The notes under the pieces are model-generated. The model ran no database searches. It worked only from the letters and a program-made list of their open reading frames with translations, and was not told the DNA's origin. 64,000 bases of DNA from positions 1 through 64,000 of the forward strand of contig CANQMO010000009.1 of assembly GCA_947624985.1 (NCBI GenBank). The letters are read 5' to 3'. Origin of the DNA: an uncultured Oscillospiraceae bacterium. GTDB taxonomy: Bacteria; Bacillota; Clostridia; Oscillospirales; Oscillospiraceae. The first letter of the stretch is position 1. The number at the start of each line of letters is the position of its first letter. This document shows positions 1-7,932 of this stretch, in pieces. The position numbers were made by a program, and so were the translations under genes.

Positions 1-144
1 GACCGGTTCTACGTCCACCGGCACAAGGGCGCCTGCGAGCGGCTGTGCGAGGAGCTGGACCGGGAGAAGGCCCAGGTATACCGCCGTCGGGACCGGGCCC
101 TGAAGCGCTTCACGCTGGCCCTCTACGGCGGGCTGGAGAGCTGA
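1..144 (+). CDS. C-terminal fragment of a phage-type regulator (ArpU/DUF1492-like)
   Basis: An open frame enters from the left edge and ends at a TGA, giving 47 residues. The fragment is rich in Arg, Glu and Leu. It reads as a helical segment ending in a VYRRRDRALKRF-type stretch followed by ALYG, which resembles the sigma-region-4-like C terminus of small phage regulators that are usually found at the late end of prophage or ICE modules. That resemblance is from memory and the fragment is short. It may be the last gene of an integrated element lying to the left. The start and any N-terminal domain are outside the window. Confidence 0.45.
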   Translation, partial: DRFYVHRHKGACERLCEELDREKAQVYRRRDRALKRFTLALYGGLES

Positions 145-461
145 CGGAGCGCCTTGTAAAAAAGACGGACTAAAGGCCCGCCGTCGTAAAACAGTGCGAC
201 ATCGGTTTTTTGGGGGAATGGCATGGCTATGGGGCCATGCCATTCCTTCCATATCGGCGTGCTTGCCGGTCAGACCGCTCCGCGCCGTCTGTTTTCCGCT
301 CCTGCTCTCAGCCTTGCCATTTTCCTGGGACAGGCTGGCGGAGAGCAGGCCGGCGCACTATAATTGGTAACGCAGAAAAAGTTTTTTGAAAAATCGAAGC
401 GCCTTAAATCATTTCGCGTTTTTTCCTGTTATCCTCAGTAGAAAAAGAAAGCGGGTATCTC
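145..461. other. Gene-free spacer with two inverted repeats
   Basis: No gene is seen in these 317 bases. There is a perfect 13-bp inverted repeat, arms 215-227 and 234-246 with a 6-base loop. It follows a T6 run instead of preceding one, so it is not a standard terminator for the upstream fragment. A second inverted repeat has 9-bp arms at 301-309 and 341-349, with a further 4-bp pairing (310-313 with 333-336) inside. The A/T-rich stretch 370-445 just before the sigma factor gene probably holds its promoter, but I cannot assign a sigma-A or ECF consensus with confidence. The spacer could include an attachment site if the fragment at the left edge is prophage. Confidence 0.5.
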
Positions 462-974
462 ATGGGCGATGAAGAGTTGGTCAAAAGAATACGCCAGGGC
501 GACACAGCCGCCGGGGAAGCGCTGATCGACCGCTACTACTCCTCCGTTTTCCACTATTGCAGATATTACTGTGGTAACCGGGAGACGGCGGAGGACCTGA
601 CGCAGGAGACCTTTTTCCGGCTGTTCAGATCTCTCCCCGGCTACAGGGAAGAGGGGCGATTCAGGGCATACCTTTTTTTGATCGCCAGACGCCTGTGCAT
701 AAATGAGAGCAAAAAAGCTCCCACATATTCGCTGGAGGACAAAGAAAACCTCATAAATACGCCAAATGAACTGGACCGTCTGGACGACCGGGATGTGATC
801 CGCCGCCTTATGGAGCGGCTTCCCCCGGAGCAGCGGGAGGCGGTTTTTCTGCGATTTGGCATGGGGTTCAGCTATCGGGAGATCGCAAAAGCCACGGGCT
901 GCAATGTTCGCACGGCCCAGAGCCGCGTGGTGTACGCGCTGAAAAATATGCGAAAGAGGGTGCGCCATGAATAA
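462..974 (+). CDS. ECF-type sigma-70 family RNA polymerase sigma factor
   Basis: The 170-residue protein has both domains of group IV sigma factors. Region 2 lies at about residues 10-80 with the typical ETAEDLTQETFFRLF segment (41-55), and region 4 at about 110-167 with the LPPEQREAVFLR and YREIAKATGCNVRTAQSRV helix-turn-helix. It would direct RNA polymerase to a small regulon. The start codon is preceded only by a weak purine stretch. The gene overlaps the next one by 8 bases, so the downstream membrane protein and the ABC exporter genes are probably in the same transcript. The next gene is a candidate anti-sigma or signal-input protein, although it lacks a zinc-finger anti-sigma motif. The stimulus is not evident from sequence. 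Confidence 0.93.
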   Translation: MGDEELVKRIRQGDTAAGEALIDRYYSSVFHYCRYYCGNRETAEDLTQETFFRLFRSLPGYREEGRFRAYLFLIARRLCINESKKAPTYSLEDKENLINTPNELDRLDDRDVIRRLMERLPPEQREAVFLRFGMGFSYREIAKATGCNVRTAQSRVVYALKNMRKRVRHE

Positions 975-1740
975 AGGACAGTTGAAAAAGGGCCTGACAG
1001 GATATATTCAGGAGCTGCTCGGCCAGGATGACCATTTTGCGCGAAAGGACGAGACGATCCGGCTGTGCGCGGAGATCATGCGCGGGCAGGCAGACGTCCC
1101 GGCGGAGCCGCGATCGAACTTTTGGCAGTTTCTGTCGGGCGTGTTCCGCTTTGAATGGCCGCCCATCGTGTTTTTCCAAACCGTCGCTCTGCTCCTTGTG
1201 GGGCTGTTCTTATACGGCGCGCCGAGAGACCTGCGATACGTCCCGGTCTATATACCCCTGTTCGTTCTGGCCGTTATCCCCGTACTCTTTCAGGAGCAGT
1301 ACTTCGGGACCGGCGAGCTGGAGGCGGTCACCCGCTCCTCCGGGGCACAGATCGTCCTGGCCAGGCTGCTTTTGTCGGGGGCGGCAAACCTGGTCTGCAT
1401 GACCGTGCTGCTGTGGCTGGAGATCCATCTGACCGGCGGCCGGCCGGACCTGGGACGGATGATCCTGTACTGTCTGGTACCGTATCTGGTCTGCATGACC
1501 GTCCTGCTGCACCTCATTCGGAGCCGCAAAAAGGACAGCATGCCGCTGGCCGCCGCCATGTCGCTGGGCTCGTGCCTTTTCTGGCGCGTTTCCTCCCGTC
1601 TGGTGCCGGGACTGTATGAACTGTCGGCGGTAGGGGTATGGATCGCCGCGTTCACGCTCTTCGCGGCGTTTTTCGCAAGAGAAATATGCTTTATCGTCAA
1701 AGCAGATAAGGAGGGCAAAATGTATGGACCTGTCGTTTGA
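967..1740 (+). CDS. Polytopic membrane protein of a sigma factor/ABC operon
   Basis: The 257-residue protein has a charged N-terminal cytoplasmic part (about 1-55) followed by several hydrophobic segments (about 58-76, 84-103, 122-146, 152-172, 185-205 and 215-235). I see no His/Cys zinc-binding anti-sigma motif and no catalytic signature. Its ATG lies inside the end of the ECF sigma gene and its 3' end overlaps the ATPase gene by 17 bases, which implies tight co-translation. The position directly after a sigma gene is typical of membrane anti-sigma factors or sensors, and the fold resembles ABC-2-type permease fragments. Role inferred only from context. Confidence 0.75.
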   Translation: MNKGQLKKGLTGYIQELLGQDDHFARKDETIRLCAEIMRGQADVPAEPRSNFWQFLSGVFRFEWPPIVFFQTVALLLVGLFLYGAPRDLRYVPVYIPLFVLAVIPVLFQEQYFGTGELEAVTRSSGAQIVLARLLLSGAANLVCMTVLLWLEIHLTGGRPDLGRMILYCLVPYLVCMTVLLHLIRSRKKDSMPLAAAMSLGSCLFWRVSSRLVPGLYELSAVGVWIAAFTLFAAFFAREICFIVKADKEGKMYGPVV

Positions 1741-2590
1741 CCGCCTGACGAAGCACTACGGCGGCAAGATCGCCGTGGACCGTGTCAGCGCCACGCTCAC
1801 CCCCGGGGTCTACGGTCTGCTGGGCGCCAACGGCGCGGGCAAGACCACTCTCATGCGCATGCTGTGCGGCATTTTAGAGCCCACCTCCGGGGAGGTTTTC
1901 TGGGACGGCAAGGAGGTGACGGGCCTGGGGGCGGCGTACCGGAACGTACTGGGCTATCTGCCCCAGGACTTTGGCTGCTACCCCCATTACACCGCCGCCG
2001 AGTTTCTCTCCTACATCGCCGTGCTGAAAGGGCTGCCCCGGGACACGGTCCAAAGGCGTATCCGTGAGCTTCTGGACACCGTGGGGCTGCGGGGCGCCGC
2101 CGGGAAGAAGCTGCGGACCTTTTCCGGGGGCATGAAGCAGCGGGTGGGCATTGCCCAGGCCCTTTTGAACGACCCCCAGGTGCTCATTCTGGACGAGCCC
2201 ACCTCCGGCCTGGACCCGAAAGAAAGGGTACATCTGCGCAATCTTCTGGCGGACTATGCCGGGGACCGGATCGTGATCCTCTCCACCCACATCGTGTCCG
2301 ACGTGGAGGCCATCGCGGACGAGGTGCTCATGATGAAAGCCGGAAGCTTCATTCTGCGGGGCGCCGTCCCGGAGCTTGTCCGCCAGGCCGAGGGCAAGGT
2401 CTGGGAGCTCACCGTCCCGGCGGCCCGGGCCAGGGCCTGGCAGGCGCGGGCCACGGTGGCCAACTTCCGCCACGAGGGGGACCGGGTGGTGCTGCGCATC
2501 ATTTCCGACGAGCGGCCCGGGTCGCAGGCCGTGCCCTGCCGGCCCACCATGGAGGATCTGTATCTCTATCATTTTGGCGAGGAGGCGTGA
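1724..2590 (+). CDS. ABC transporter ATP-binding protein
   Basis: The 288-residue protein is the nucleotide-binding subunit of an ABC-2-type exporter. It has Walker A GANGAGKT (34-41), a Q-loop near LPQDF (79-83), signature FSGGMKQR (133-140), Walker B VLILDEPTSGLDP (153-165) and the H-loop His in LSTHI. The region after about residue 220 is the extra C-terminal domain seen in BcrA/CcmA-like exporters. The start is supported by AAGGAGG nine bases upstream, inside the end of the preceding gene. The ATG of the permease follows 1 base after this stop. The substrate is unknown. Such units often export peptides or lipids or give antimicrobial resistance. Confidence 0.95.
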   Translation: MDLSFDRLTKHYGGKIAVDRVSATLTPGVYGLLGANGAGKTTLMRMLCGILEPTSGEVFWDGKEVTGLGAAYRNVLGYLPQDFGCYPHYTAAEFLSYIAVLKGLPRDTVQRRIRELLDTVGLRGAAGKKLRTFSGGMKQRVGIAQALLNDPQVLILDEPTSGLDPKERVHLRNLLADYAGDRIVILSTHIVSDVEAIADEVLMMKAGSFILRGAVPELVRQAEGKVWELTVPAARARAWQARATVANFRHEGDRVVLRIISDERPGSQAVPCRPTMEDLYLYHFGEEA

Positions 2591-2591
2591 T

Positions 2592-3809
2592 ATGGAACTT
2601 TTTCGTCTGGAACACAAAAAGCTGTGGCGAAAGACCAGCGTGAGGATCAGTGTGCTGCTGTGCTTTGCCTATGTGGTCATATTCGGGGGCGTTCTCTCCT
2701 ACCAGTGGTTCGAGTTTGGAAGCTCCCATGACGTCACCAGCGCTTTCGGCAACAACTTCGACGGTTATGCCATGATCCGCTCCTATCAGGCGCGTGCGGA
2801 CAGCTACGGGGCGTATCTCACCGACGGAGCGCTCCAGCGGATGGTGCGGGATATCCAGCAGGACAACGACCGGGGGATATATTGGCAAAACGCGGACAGC
2901 CGCTCCACGGTCAGCGGCTATCTTTCGCAGCTATACCCGGAGCTGGAGGATGCGGACAACGCCTATCCCACCCTGATGGAATACTATGTGGACAGCGCCA
3001 GGCTGACCGACTTTTACGGGCGGCGGCAGGCGGCGCTGGAACAGTTTCTGCACCTTCAGGGCCAGGGGACCGGCGAGGAGAGGGCAATGCTGCTGGCCAT
3101 GAACGGCAAAGTAGACGAGCCCTTCCGATACGGGTGGGTACGTGGCTGGCAATTCGTTTTAGGCAACTCCCTAGCGGACCTGGGTGTCATAATGGCGCTC
3201 TTTCTGGCCGTCGTCCTGGCGCCTACCTTTTCGGGAGAATGGCACAGCAACACCGCGCCGCTGCTGCTGACCACCGATGGAGGGTGGCGGCGTCTGGCGC
3301 GGGTGAAGGTTCTCAGCGGGCTGGCCTTTGCGATAGAGTTATTTGCGCTGCTGGCCGCGGGAGGCGTCGCGGCGCAGCTTGTCTACCTGGGCACGGCCGG
3401 GTGGGATATGCCCATCCAGACCATGAAGCTCCTGGCCGTGGCGCCTATGAATATGCTGCAAGCGGAGATATACGAGTACGCCTTCGCGCTGCTGGGCGCC
3501 ATTGGCTTTACCGGAGTGGTCATGCTCCTGTCGGCGCTGGTAAAGAGCAACGTGCTGGCGCTGCTTCTGAGCCTGGCGGCCGCTTACGGGCCCATGATGA
3601 TCGCCCAGTATCTTCCCTACGGCCTGCAAAGCGCCCTCGGGCTGCTCCCTCTGGTGGGCAGCGGCACGGACATATTCCGCACGAACACATTCCATATCTT
3701 CGGGAAGTACATCTGGTCCCCATACCTGCTCATCACCGTCCCGGTGCTGATCGGTCTTATCTGTATCCCCTTCGCCGTTATGAAGTGGTCCCGGCGGCAG
3801 CGGGCGTGA
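2592..3809 (+). CDS. ABC transporter permease (ABC-2 type)
   Basis: The 405-residue protein starts at the ATG that directly follows the ATPase stop codon and has GGAGG just upstream; the frame is open further upstream, but that part overlaps the ATPase. It has an N-terminal transmembrane helix (about 20-40), a large extracytoplasmic domain of about 150 residues rich in polar and aromatic residues, and then five or so further helices (from about residue 190 to 395). This architecture is usual for ABC-2 membrane subunits of the type that pairs with the preceding ATPase. It is the last gene of the sigma-factor operon. A strong intrinsic terminator follows. Confidence 0.9.
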   Translation: MELFRLEHKKLWRKTSVRISVLLCFAYVVIFGGVLSYQWFEFGSSHDVTSAFGNNFDGYAMIRSYQARADSYGAYLTDGALQRMVRDIQQDNDRGIYWQNADSRSTVSGYLSQLYPELEDADNAYPTLMEYYVDSARLTDFYGRRQAALEQFLHLQGQGTGEERAMLLAMNGKVDEPFRYGWVRGWQFVLGNSLADLGVIMALFLAVVLAPTFSGEWHSNTAPLLLTTDGGWRRLARVKVLSGLAFAIELFALLAAGGVAAQLVYLGTAGWDMPIQTMKLLAVAPMNMLQAEIYEYAFALLGAIGFTGVVMLLSALVKSNVLALLLSLAAAYGPMMIAQYLPYGLQSALGLLPLVGSGTDIFRTNTFHIFGKYIWSPYLLITVPVLIGLICIPFAVMKWSRRQRA

Positions 3810-3825
3810 TCGTTTCTCATAGCGC

Positions 3826-3860
3826 ACAGCGGGCGGCACAAGGCCGCCCGCTGTCGTTTT
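3826..3860. terminator. Bidirectional terminator between convergent genes
   Basis: A perfect 12-bp stem (3826-3837 with 3843-3854) encloses a 5-base loop and is followed by CGTTTTG on the plus strand. It separates the ABC exporter operon from the SH3-domain gene on the opposite strand. Confidence 0.8.
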
Positions 3861-3882
3861 GTATCCTGTCGGATGTCGGTAT

Positions 3883-5355
3883 TCAGCTTTTTGAAGCGTA
3901 AGTGGAGATGATATAGCCGGTCTGGCCGTTGTAGCTGATCTGATACCAGTCTCCGCTCTTGCCGGTCACGGTAAAGGTCTGCCCACTGTTGGCCGAGCCG
4001 ATGGCGCCGTAGCCGGTGCCCGGGCCGGAGCGGATGTTCACGCTGTTGCCGGTGACGGTCACGGTGCCGCTGTCGGCCACCACGCCGGCGGTGCCGGAGG
4101 TGGTGCCCGTAGTGGTTCCGCTGGTCGTGCCGGCAGTAGTGCCGCTGGTGGTGCCGCTGCCGTCGGAGACATACTGGCTGGAGATATAACCGGTCTGGCC
4201 GTTGTAGCTGACCTGGGTCCAGCCGTTGGTGGTGCCGGTGCGGGTCAGCGTGGTGCCGCTGCTGGCGGTGCCGATGACGCCATAGCCGGTGCTCGGGCCG
4301 GAGCGGATGTTCACGCCATTGCCTGTGACGGTCACGGTGCCGCTGGCGCTGGTGACGCTGGTGGTCGAACCGGTGGTCCCCGTCGTGGTACCGGTCGTGG
4401 TCCCCGTCGTGGTGCCGGTGCCGCCGGGCTTGGCGGTGCTGATAAGGTTGCTACTGATATAGGCTTCTCCGCCCTTATAGGTCACCCGGCTCCAGCCGTT
4501 ATTGGTGGTACCGGTGCGCTGAAGCTGATAGCCGCTGTTCTCCGTGCCCAGGATAGAGTCGCTGGTGCTGGGACCGGAGCGGATATTGACGCCGTTGCCG
4601 CTGACATAGACCGTGTCGTTGGTACTCGCGACGGAATAATTCTGCGAGACCGGCGTGGCGCTGGGCGAGGGCGCCGGCGTGACGCTGGGGGTAGGCACGG
4701 GCGTGGGGGTGACAGCCGGGGTCGGGGTAGGCGACGCCGTAGGCGGCGCCGTCACCGTGGGGATCGTCGTGGGCTCCGGGGAAGCGGAGGCGTCGGTATC
4801 CACGACGGCGGCGGGGCTTTTGAAGGGGTCCGAGGGCTTGGCCGCCTCGTCGGCGGGCCGGTTGAGACGGACGACCATAACGATGGCGATCACGATGATG
4901 ACCAGGATGACGGCCAGCACAGCGATGATCTGCCAAAGGCTCTTATCCTTGTTCTTGGCCCGCATGGCGTCGTCCGCGCCTCTGGCGGTGGACACAGGCC
5001 GGGGCGTGCCGTCCGGGGCCATGGCCTTGGTGTGGTGCGCGGCGCCCTTGGCTCCGTTCTCTCCCGCGTAGGCGGGCGCAAAGAAGCCGTCCTTCTTCTC
5101 CGGGGACTGCTCCGTCCCCTCCGGCGGTACATCCTCGGCAGGCCGCACGGGCCGGGGCAGATTGCGCAGAGCGTCGTCGTCGGAGCGCTTTTTCCAGGGC
5201 ACTTTTTTCCCCTGCTTTTCCGGCTTGCCGCCGTCGGCGTCCCGCAGCGTCTCCACCCTGCCGGAGTCCAGCTTGGCGTGACATCTCCTACAGTATTTCA
5301 CGTCCCCCTGGACCGTGGCGCCGCAGTTAGGGCACTTGCGTGTGATCTTGCTCAT
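3883..5355 (-). CDS. Zinc-ribbon membrane protein with three bacterial SH3 domains
   Basis: The 490-residue protein is modular. A zinc ribbon at the N terminus has Cys8, Cys11, Cys22 and Cys25. It is followed by a charged linker, one transmembrane helix (about 142-162), a Pro/Thr/Ser-rich stalk (about 190-240), and three SH3_3 domains (about 245-305, 335-395 and 430-490), each with the GxGVNIRSGPSTxxxxIG signature. The SH3 units are separated by Gly-Thr-Thr repeats. The expected topology is a cytoplasmic zinc ribbon and an extracellular SH3 part bound to peptidoglycan or a wall polymer. No catalytic domain is present, so it is probably a wall-binding or sensing protein. It is transcribed alone. 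The GTT repeats could vary in copy number. Confidence 0.88.
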   Translation of the reverse strand: MSKITRKCPNCGATVQGDVKYCRRCHAKLDSGRVETLRDADGGKPEKQGKKVPWKKRSDDDALRNLPRPVRPAEDVPPEGTEQSPEKKDGFFAPAYAGENGAKGAAHHTKAMAPDGTPRPVSTARGADDAMRAKNKDKSLWQIIAVLAVILVIIVIAIVMVVRLNRPADEAAKPSDPFKSPAAVVDTDASASPEPTTIPTVTAPPTASPTPTPAVTPTPVPTPSVTPAPSPSATPVSQNYSVASTNDTVYVSGNGVNIRSGPSTSDSILGTENSGYQLQRTGTTNNGWSRVTYKGGEAYISSNLISTAKPGGTGTTTGTTTGTTTGTTGSTTSVTSASGTVTVTGNGVNIRSGPSTGYGVIGTASSGTTLTRTGTTNGWTQVSYNGQTGYISSQYVSDGSGTTSGTTAGTTSGTTTGTTSGTAGVVADSGTVTVTGNSVNIRSGPGTGYGAIGSANSGQTFTVTGKSGDWYQISYNGQTGYIISTYASKS

Positions 5356-5398
5356 AGGCTGTATCCCCTTTATCTAAAAAATCGTGAATTCCCTGCCG

Positions 5399-6031
5399 TC
5401 ACTTGCGCTCGCCCGCCACATGCACCACGCCGTCCTCCACCCGGAGCAGATCCTGACAGAACATGGCGATGGCTCTGGGCAGCAGCTTCCACTCCGCCTC
5501 CTCCATAATGCGCCGCTGGAGGGTCTTGGGCGTATCCCCTTCCCAGACCTCCACGGCCTGCTGAAGGATGATGGGCCCGGTGTGTCCCTCTGTGACGAAA
5601 TAGGCCGTGGCGCCGGACAGCTTGACGCCGGCGCGGATGGCCTGGTCATAGGGCTCCATGGAGTTCATATCGCACTCGCCGAAGGCGGGCAGCAGGCTGG
5701 GGCATACGTTGATGATACGGTTTTCATAGGCCTTCAGCACGCTCTGGCCCAGCGGGTGGATATATCCGGCCAGCACCACCAGTTCCGTGTCCACATCCTG
5801 GAGCTTCTGCTCCACGGCGGTGTTGAAGCTCTGGGCGTTGGGGAACAGGGATCTGTCCACCACATAGGTGGGCAGATTGGCGCTCTTGGCGCGGATAAGG
5901 GCGTACGCGTCCGGGTCGGAGGAGATGACCGCCGTCAGTTCACAGTTGGGGATCTCCCCGAACAGATGGGAATCCATGACCGCCTGTAGATTCGTTCCAC
6001 CGCCTGAAACAAGGATCGCTGTTTTGACCAT
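5399..6031 (-). CDS. purN: PurN-like formyltransferase with altered catalytic residues
   Basis: The 210-residue protein matches glycinamide ribonucleotide formyltransferase over its whole length: SGGGTNLQAV at 9-18, the INVCPSLLPAF loop at 107-117 and TGPIILQQAVEV at 151-162. In the family the triad is Asn, His and Asp (E. coli numbering 106, 108 and 144). Here Asn108 is kept, but the His position is Cys110 (codon TGC) and the Asp position is His150 (codon CAC). The folate and substrate scaffold looks intact, so this may be a paralogue with another substrate or chemistry, or an enzyme relying on different residues. It is not next to other purine biosynthesis genes. Start ATG. The gene symbol describes the family only. 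Confidence 0.8.
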   Translation of the reverse strand: MVKTAILVSGGGTNLQAVMDSHLFGEIPNCELTAVISSDPDAYALIRAKSANLPTYVVDRSLFPNAQSFNTAVEQKLQDVDTELVVLAGYIHPLGQSVLKAYENRIINVCPSLLPAFGECDMNSMEPYDQAIRAGVKLSGATAYFVTEGHTGPIILQQAVEVWEGDTPKTLQRRIMEEAEWKLLPRAIAMFCQDLLRVEDGVVHVAGERK

Positions 6032-6160
6032 CTGTCTCCCCTCACATCCGAAAGCGCGCGCTTGCGCAAAAGTATCTTCTTTTTACTTCTTGTCATCACA
6101 TTGTAACATATATACAGCCGGTTGGCAATACATTATTCGCGGTAAACCATTAATTTTCGA

Positions 6161-6188
6161 CAAAAAACCTCCCCGTTTCCGGGGAGGT
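6161..6188 (-). terminator. Intrinsic terminator of the ThyX-like gene
   Basis: On the minus strand an 8-bp GC-rich stem (arms 6181-6188 and 6167-6174) is followed by a run of six T. It lies 15 bases beyond the stop of the gene at 6203-6769. Confidence 0.82.
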
Positions 6189-6202
6189 CCGTCCATGGCC
6201 TG

Positions 6203-6769
6203 TCATTCGCCGCTGATATAGGCGGCTCGCTCTTTCTTAAACTCGTCGGTCTTGTCGAAGCCACAGGAGAACATCTCGGGGCAAAAGCCTCTGTACACGC
6301 ACTCCCGGACCATGCAGGAGGCGAGCTCGGGCTCCACCTCCGCCACCGCGTCCTTGACCATCTGCCACGCCTGGCGGGTCTCGGGGCTGGCGCAGCTGCA
6401 AAGGCGTTTGCGGCTGATGTTGATGAGGGCCTGGGCGTCGGCCTCGCACTCGTGGTTCACGGGCGCGCCCTGGGGCAGCTCGGTCCGGTCCGTACCGGTC
6501 CTGTCGGTCCGCTGGGTCTTGACGAAATGCTCGATACCGAACTTATGGCGCACGAAGTGGACGCTGACCCAGTAGGGCAGATCCACCCACCGCCACGAAA
6601 ACTTCATCTTCCGGATGGGGGAGTGCTCCGCCAGGATGATCGCCCGTTTCCACTGGGAGTCGGGGTAAGCGCCCCTGGTCTTGCCGATGGTGTTCATGGT
6701 GGCGTTTTTGATGTCCTGCCAGTTATCCTCGTGCTGGAAAAACAGCAGTCTGGTCTTGCTCTCGCTCAT
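6203..6769 (-). CDS. FAD-dependent thymidylate synthase (ThyX)-like protein
   Basis: The 188-residue protein starts at an ATG with AGGAGG eight bases upstream; the frame is open much further upstream but without a binding site. Residues 48-90 recall the ThyX core: a His-Ser-Pro-Ile-Arg stretch, FSWRW, then FVRHKFGIEHFVKTQRTDR, in which Arg74 and His75 match the RHRxxSxNExSxR signature. The nucleophile-associated Ser and the third Arg spacing are not conserved. The C terminus is Cys-rich (seven Cys in the last 65 residues), which ThyX normally lacks. It may be a diverged thymidylate synthase or a flavoprotein relative with another role. It is monocistronic, divergent from rplM. Confidence 0.62.
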   Translation of the reverse strand: MSESKTRLLFFQHEDNWQDIKNATMNTIGKTRGAYPDSQWKRAIILAEHSPIRKMKFSWRWVDLPYWVSVHFVRHKFGIEHFVKTQRTDRTGTDRTELPQGAPVNHECEADAQALINISRKRLCSCASPETRQAWQMVKDAVAEVEPELASCMVRECVYRGFCPEMFSCGFDKTDEFKKERAAYISGE

Positions 6770-6923
6770 ATCGGGTCCTCCTGTGCGCGTTTTTTGACAG
6801 TATACCATATAATTCGCACACTGTCCAATCCCGAAAGAAGTAAAATCGAAATCGAAAAAACAGGAGTATTCAAGAGATATCATGAAATATATTGAGTAAA
6901 TTATGTTATTTTCAAAAAACCTG

Positions 6924-6952
6924 TTGACAGTCCTTTCCACTTGTGCTATAAA
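6924..6952 (+). promoter_or_regulatory. Sigma-A promoter of rplM-rpsI
   Basis: Perfect -35 TTGACA (6924-6929), 17-base spacer and -10 TATAAA (6947-6952), 65 bases before the rplM start. Confidence 0.85.
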
Positions 6953-7009
6953 GAGAAAGCGCCTTGAAAGGCGCGCAAGAGAGAAATAACAACTAACAAT
7001 ATGCGGAGG
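6953..7009 (+). promoter_or_regulatory. rplM leader, possible L13 autoregulatory element
   Basis: The transcript leader contains a 5-bp GC stem (6959-6963 with 6970-6974) closed by a TTGAAA loop and an A-rich stretch up to the AGGAGG-like site. L13 operons of Firmicutes often carry a short L13-binding leader. The fit to that element is only by position and shape. Confidence 0.35.
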
Positions 7010-7016
7010 AACACGA

Positions 7017-7457
7017 ATGAGCACGACAATGGTAAAGCCTGCCGATGTCGTCCGCAAGTGGTATGTGCTGGACGCGGCCGGCAAGCCCATGGGCAAGACG
7101 GCTGTGATCGCGGCGGACCTGCTGCGGGGCAAGCGGAAGGTGGACTACACGCCCCACGTCGACTGCGGGGATTACGTCATCATCATCAATGCTGAGCAGG
7201 CGGTGCTGACCGGCAAGAAGCTGGAGCAGAAGTACTACCGGACCCATTCCGGGTATCCCGGCGGCCTGCATGAGACCCAGTACAGCCGTCTGATGGCGGA
7301 GAAGCCCGAGCTTGCCATGCGCCTGGCGGTGCGGGGCATGCTGCAAAAGAACGCGATGGCGAAGAACCAGCTGACCCGCCTGCGCATTTTCCGGGGCGGC
7401 GAGCACACCCACCAGGCCCAGAAGCCTGAGATGTATGTGGAAGGAGGCAACAACTAA
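7017..7457 (+). CDS. rplM: 50S ribosomal protein L13
   Basis: The 146-residue protein has normal length and the family motifs: [17 protein letters not shown] near residues 13-30, [18 protein letters not shown] (41-58) and the C-terminal [19 protein letters not shown]. It binds 23S rRNA domains II and VI early in large-subunit assembly. GGAGG lies upstream of the ATG. The stop codon overlaps the start of rpsI by one base (TAATG), the usual arrangement of this two-gene operon. Confidence 0.98.
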   Translation: MSTTMVKPADVVRKWYVLDAAGKPMGKTAVIAADLLRGKRKVDYTPHVDCGDYVIIINAEQAVLTGKKLEQKYYRTHSGYPGGLHETQYSRLMAEKPELAMRLAVRGMLQKNAMAKNQLTRLRIFRGGEHTHQAQKPEMYVEGGNN

Positions 7458-7867
7458 TGGCTACCTATCAGTCCAAGCGTCCGTATCTTTACGGCACGGG
7501 CCGGCGTAAGAGCTCTGTTGCCCGGGTCCACCTGATCCCCGGCGGCACCGGTGTCATCACCGTGAACGGCCGCAGTATCGACGACTACTTTGGTCTGGAG
7601 ACCCTGAAGCTGATCGTCCGTCAGCCTCTGGTGACCACGGGCACCACCGACAAGGTGGACGTGGAGGCCACCGTGACCGGCGGCGGCGTGACCGGTCAGG
7701 CCGGCGCCATCCGCCACGGCATCGCCCGGGCGCTGTTGCAGGTGAACGAGGAATACCGCGCCCCCCTGAAGGCCGCCGGTTTCCTGACCCGCGACCCGCG
7801 CATGAAGGAGCGGAAGAAGTACGGCCTCAAAGCCGCCCGCCGCGCTCCGCAGTTCAGCAAGCGCTGA
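7457..7867 (+). CDS. rpsI: 30S ribosomal protein S9
   Basis: The 136-residue protein has the S9 hallmarks: [13 protein letters not shown] at the N terminus, [24 protein letters not shown] and the invariant Ser-Lys-Arg tail that reaches the P-site tRNA. It sits in the head of the small subunit. It is co-translated with rplM through a TAATG overlap, and AAGGAGG precedes its start inside rplM. A strong terminator follows 18 bases after the stop. Confidence 0.98.
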   Translation: MATYQSKRPYLYGTGRRKSSVARVHLIPGGTGVITVNGRSIDDYFGLETLKLIVRQPLVTTGTTDKVDVEATVTGGGVTGQAGAIRHGIARALLQVNEEYRAPLKAAGFLTRDPRMKERKKYGLKAARRAPQFSKR

Positions 7868-7880
7868 TACCCACAAAAAG

Positions 7881-7917
7881 ACCAGGACCCCGGAGCCGCA
7901 CGGCTCCGGGGTCTTTG
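7881..7917. terminator. Bidirectional terminator after rpsI
   Basis: A perfect 13-bp stem (7886-7898 with 7901-7913) is followed by TTTG on the plus strand and by AAAAAG before it, so it can also end the convergent alpha-amylase transcript. Confidence 0.88.
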
Positions 7918-7932
7918 TATGTCCATATGCAC

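Noticed and set aside
3883..4650. GTT-rich and SH3-encoding repeats as a non-coding repeat array
   Set aside because: They lie in frame in one protein and encode SH3 domains with Gly-Thr linkers.
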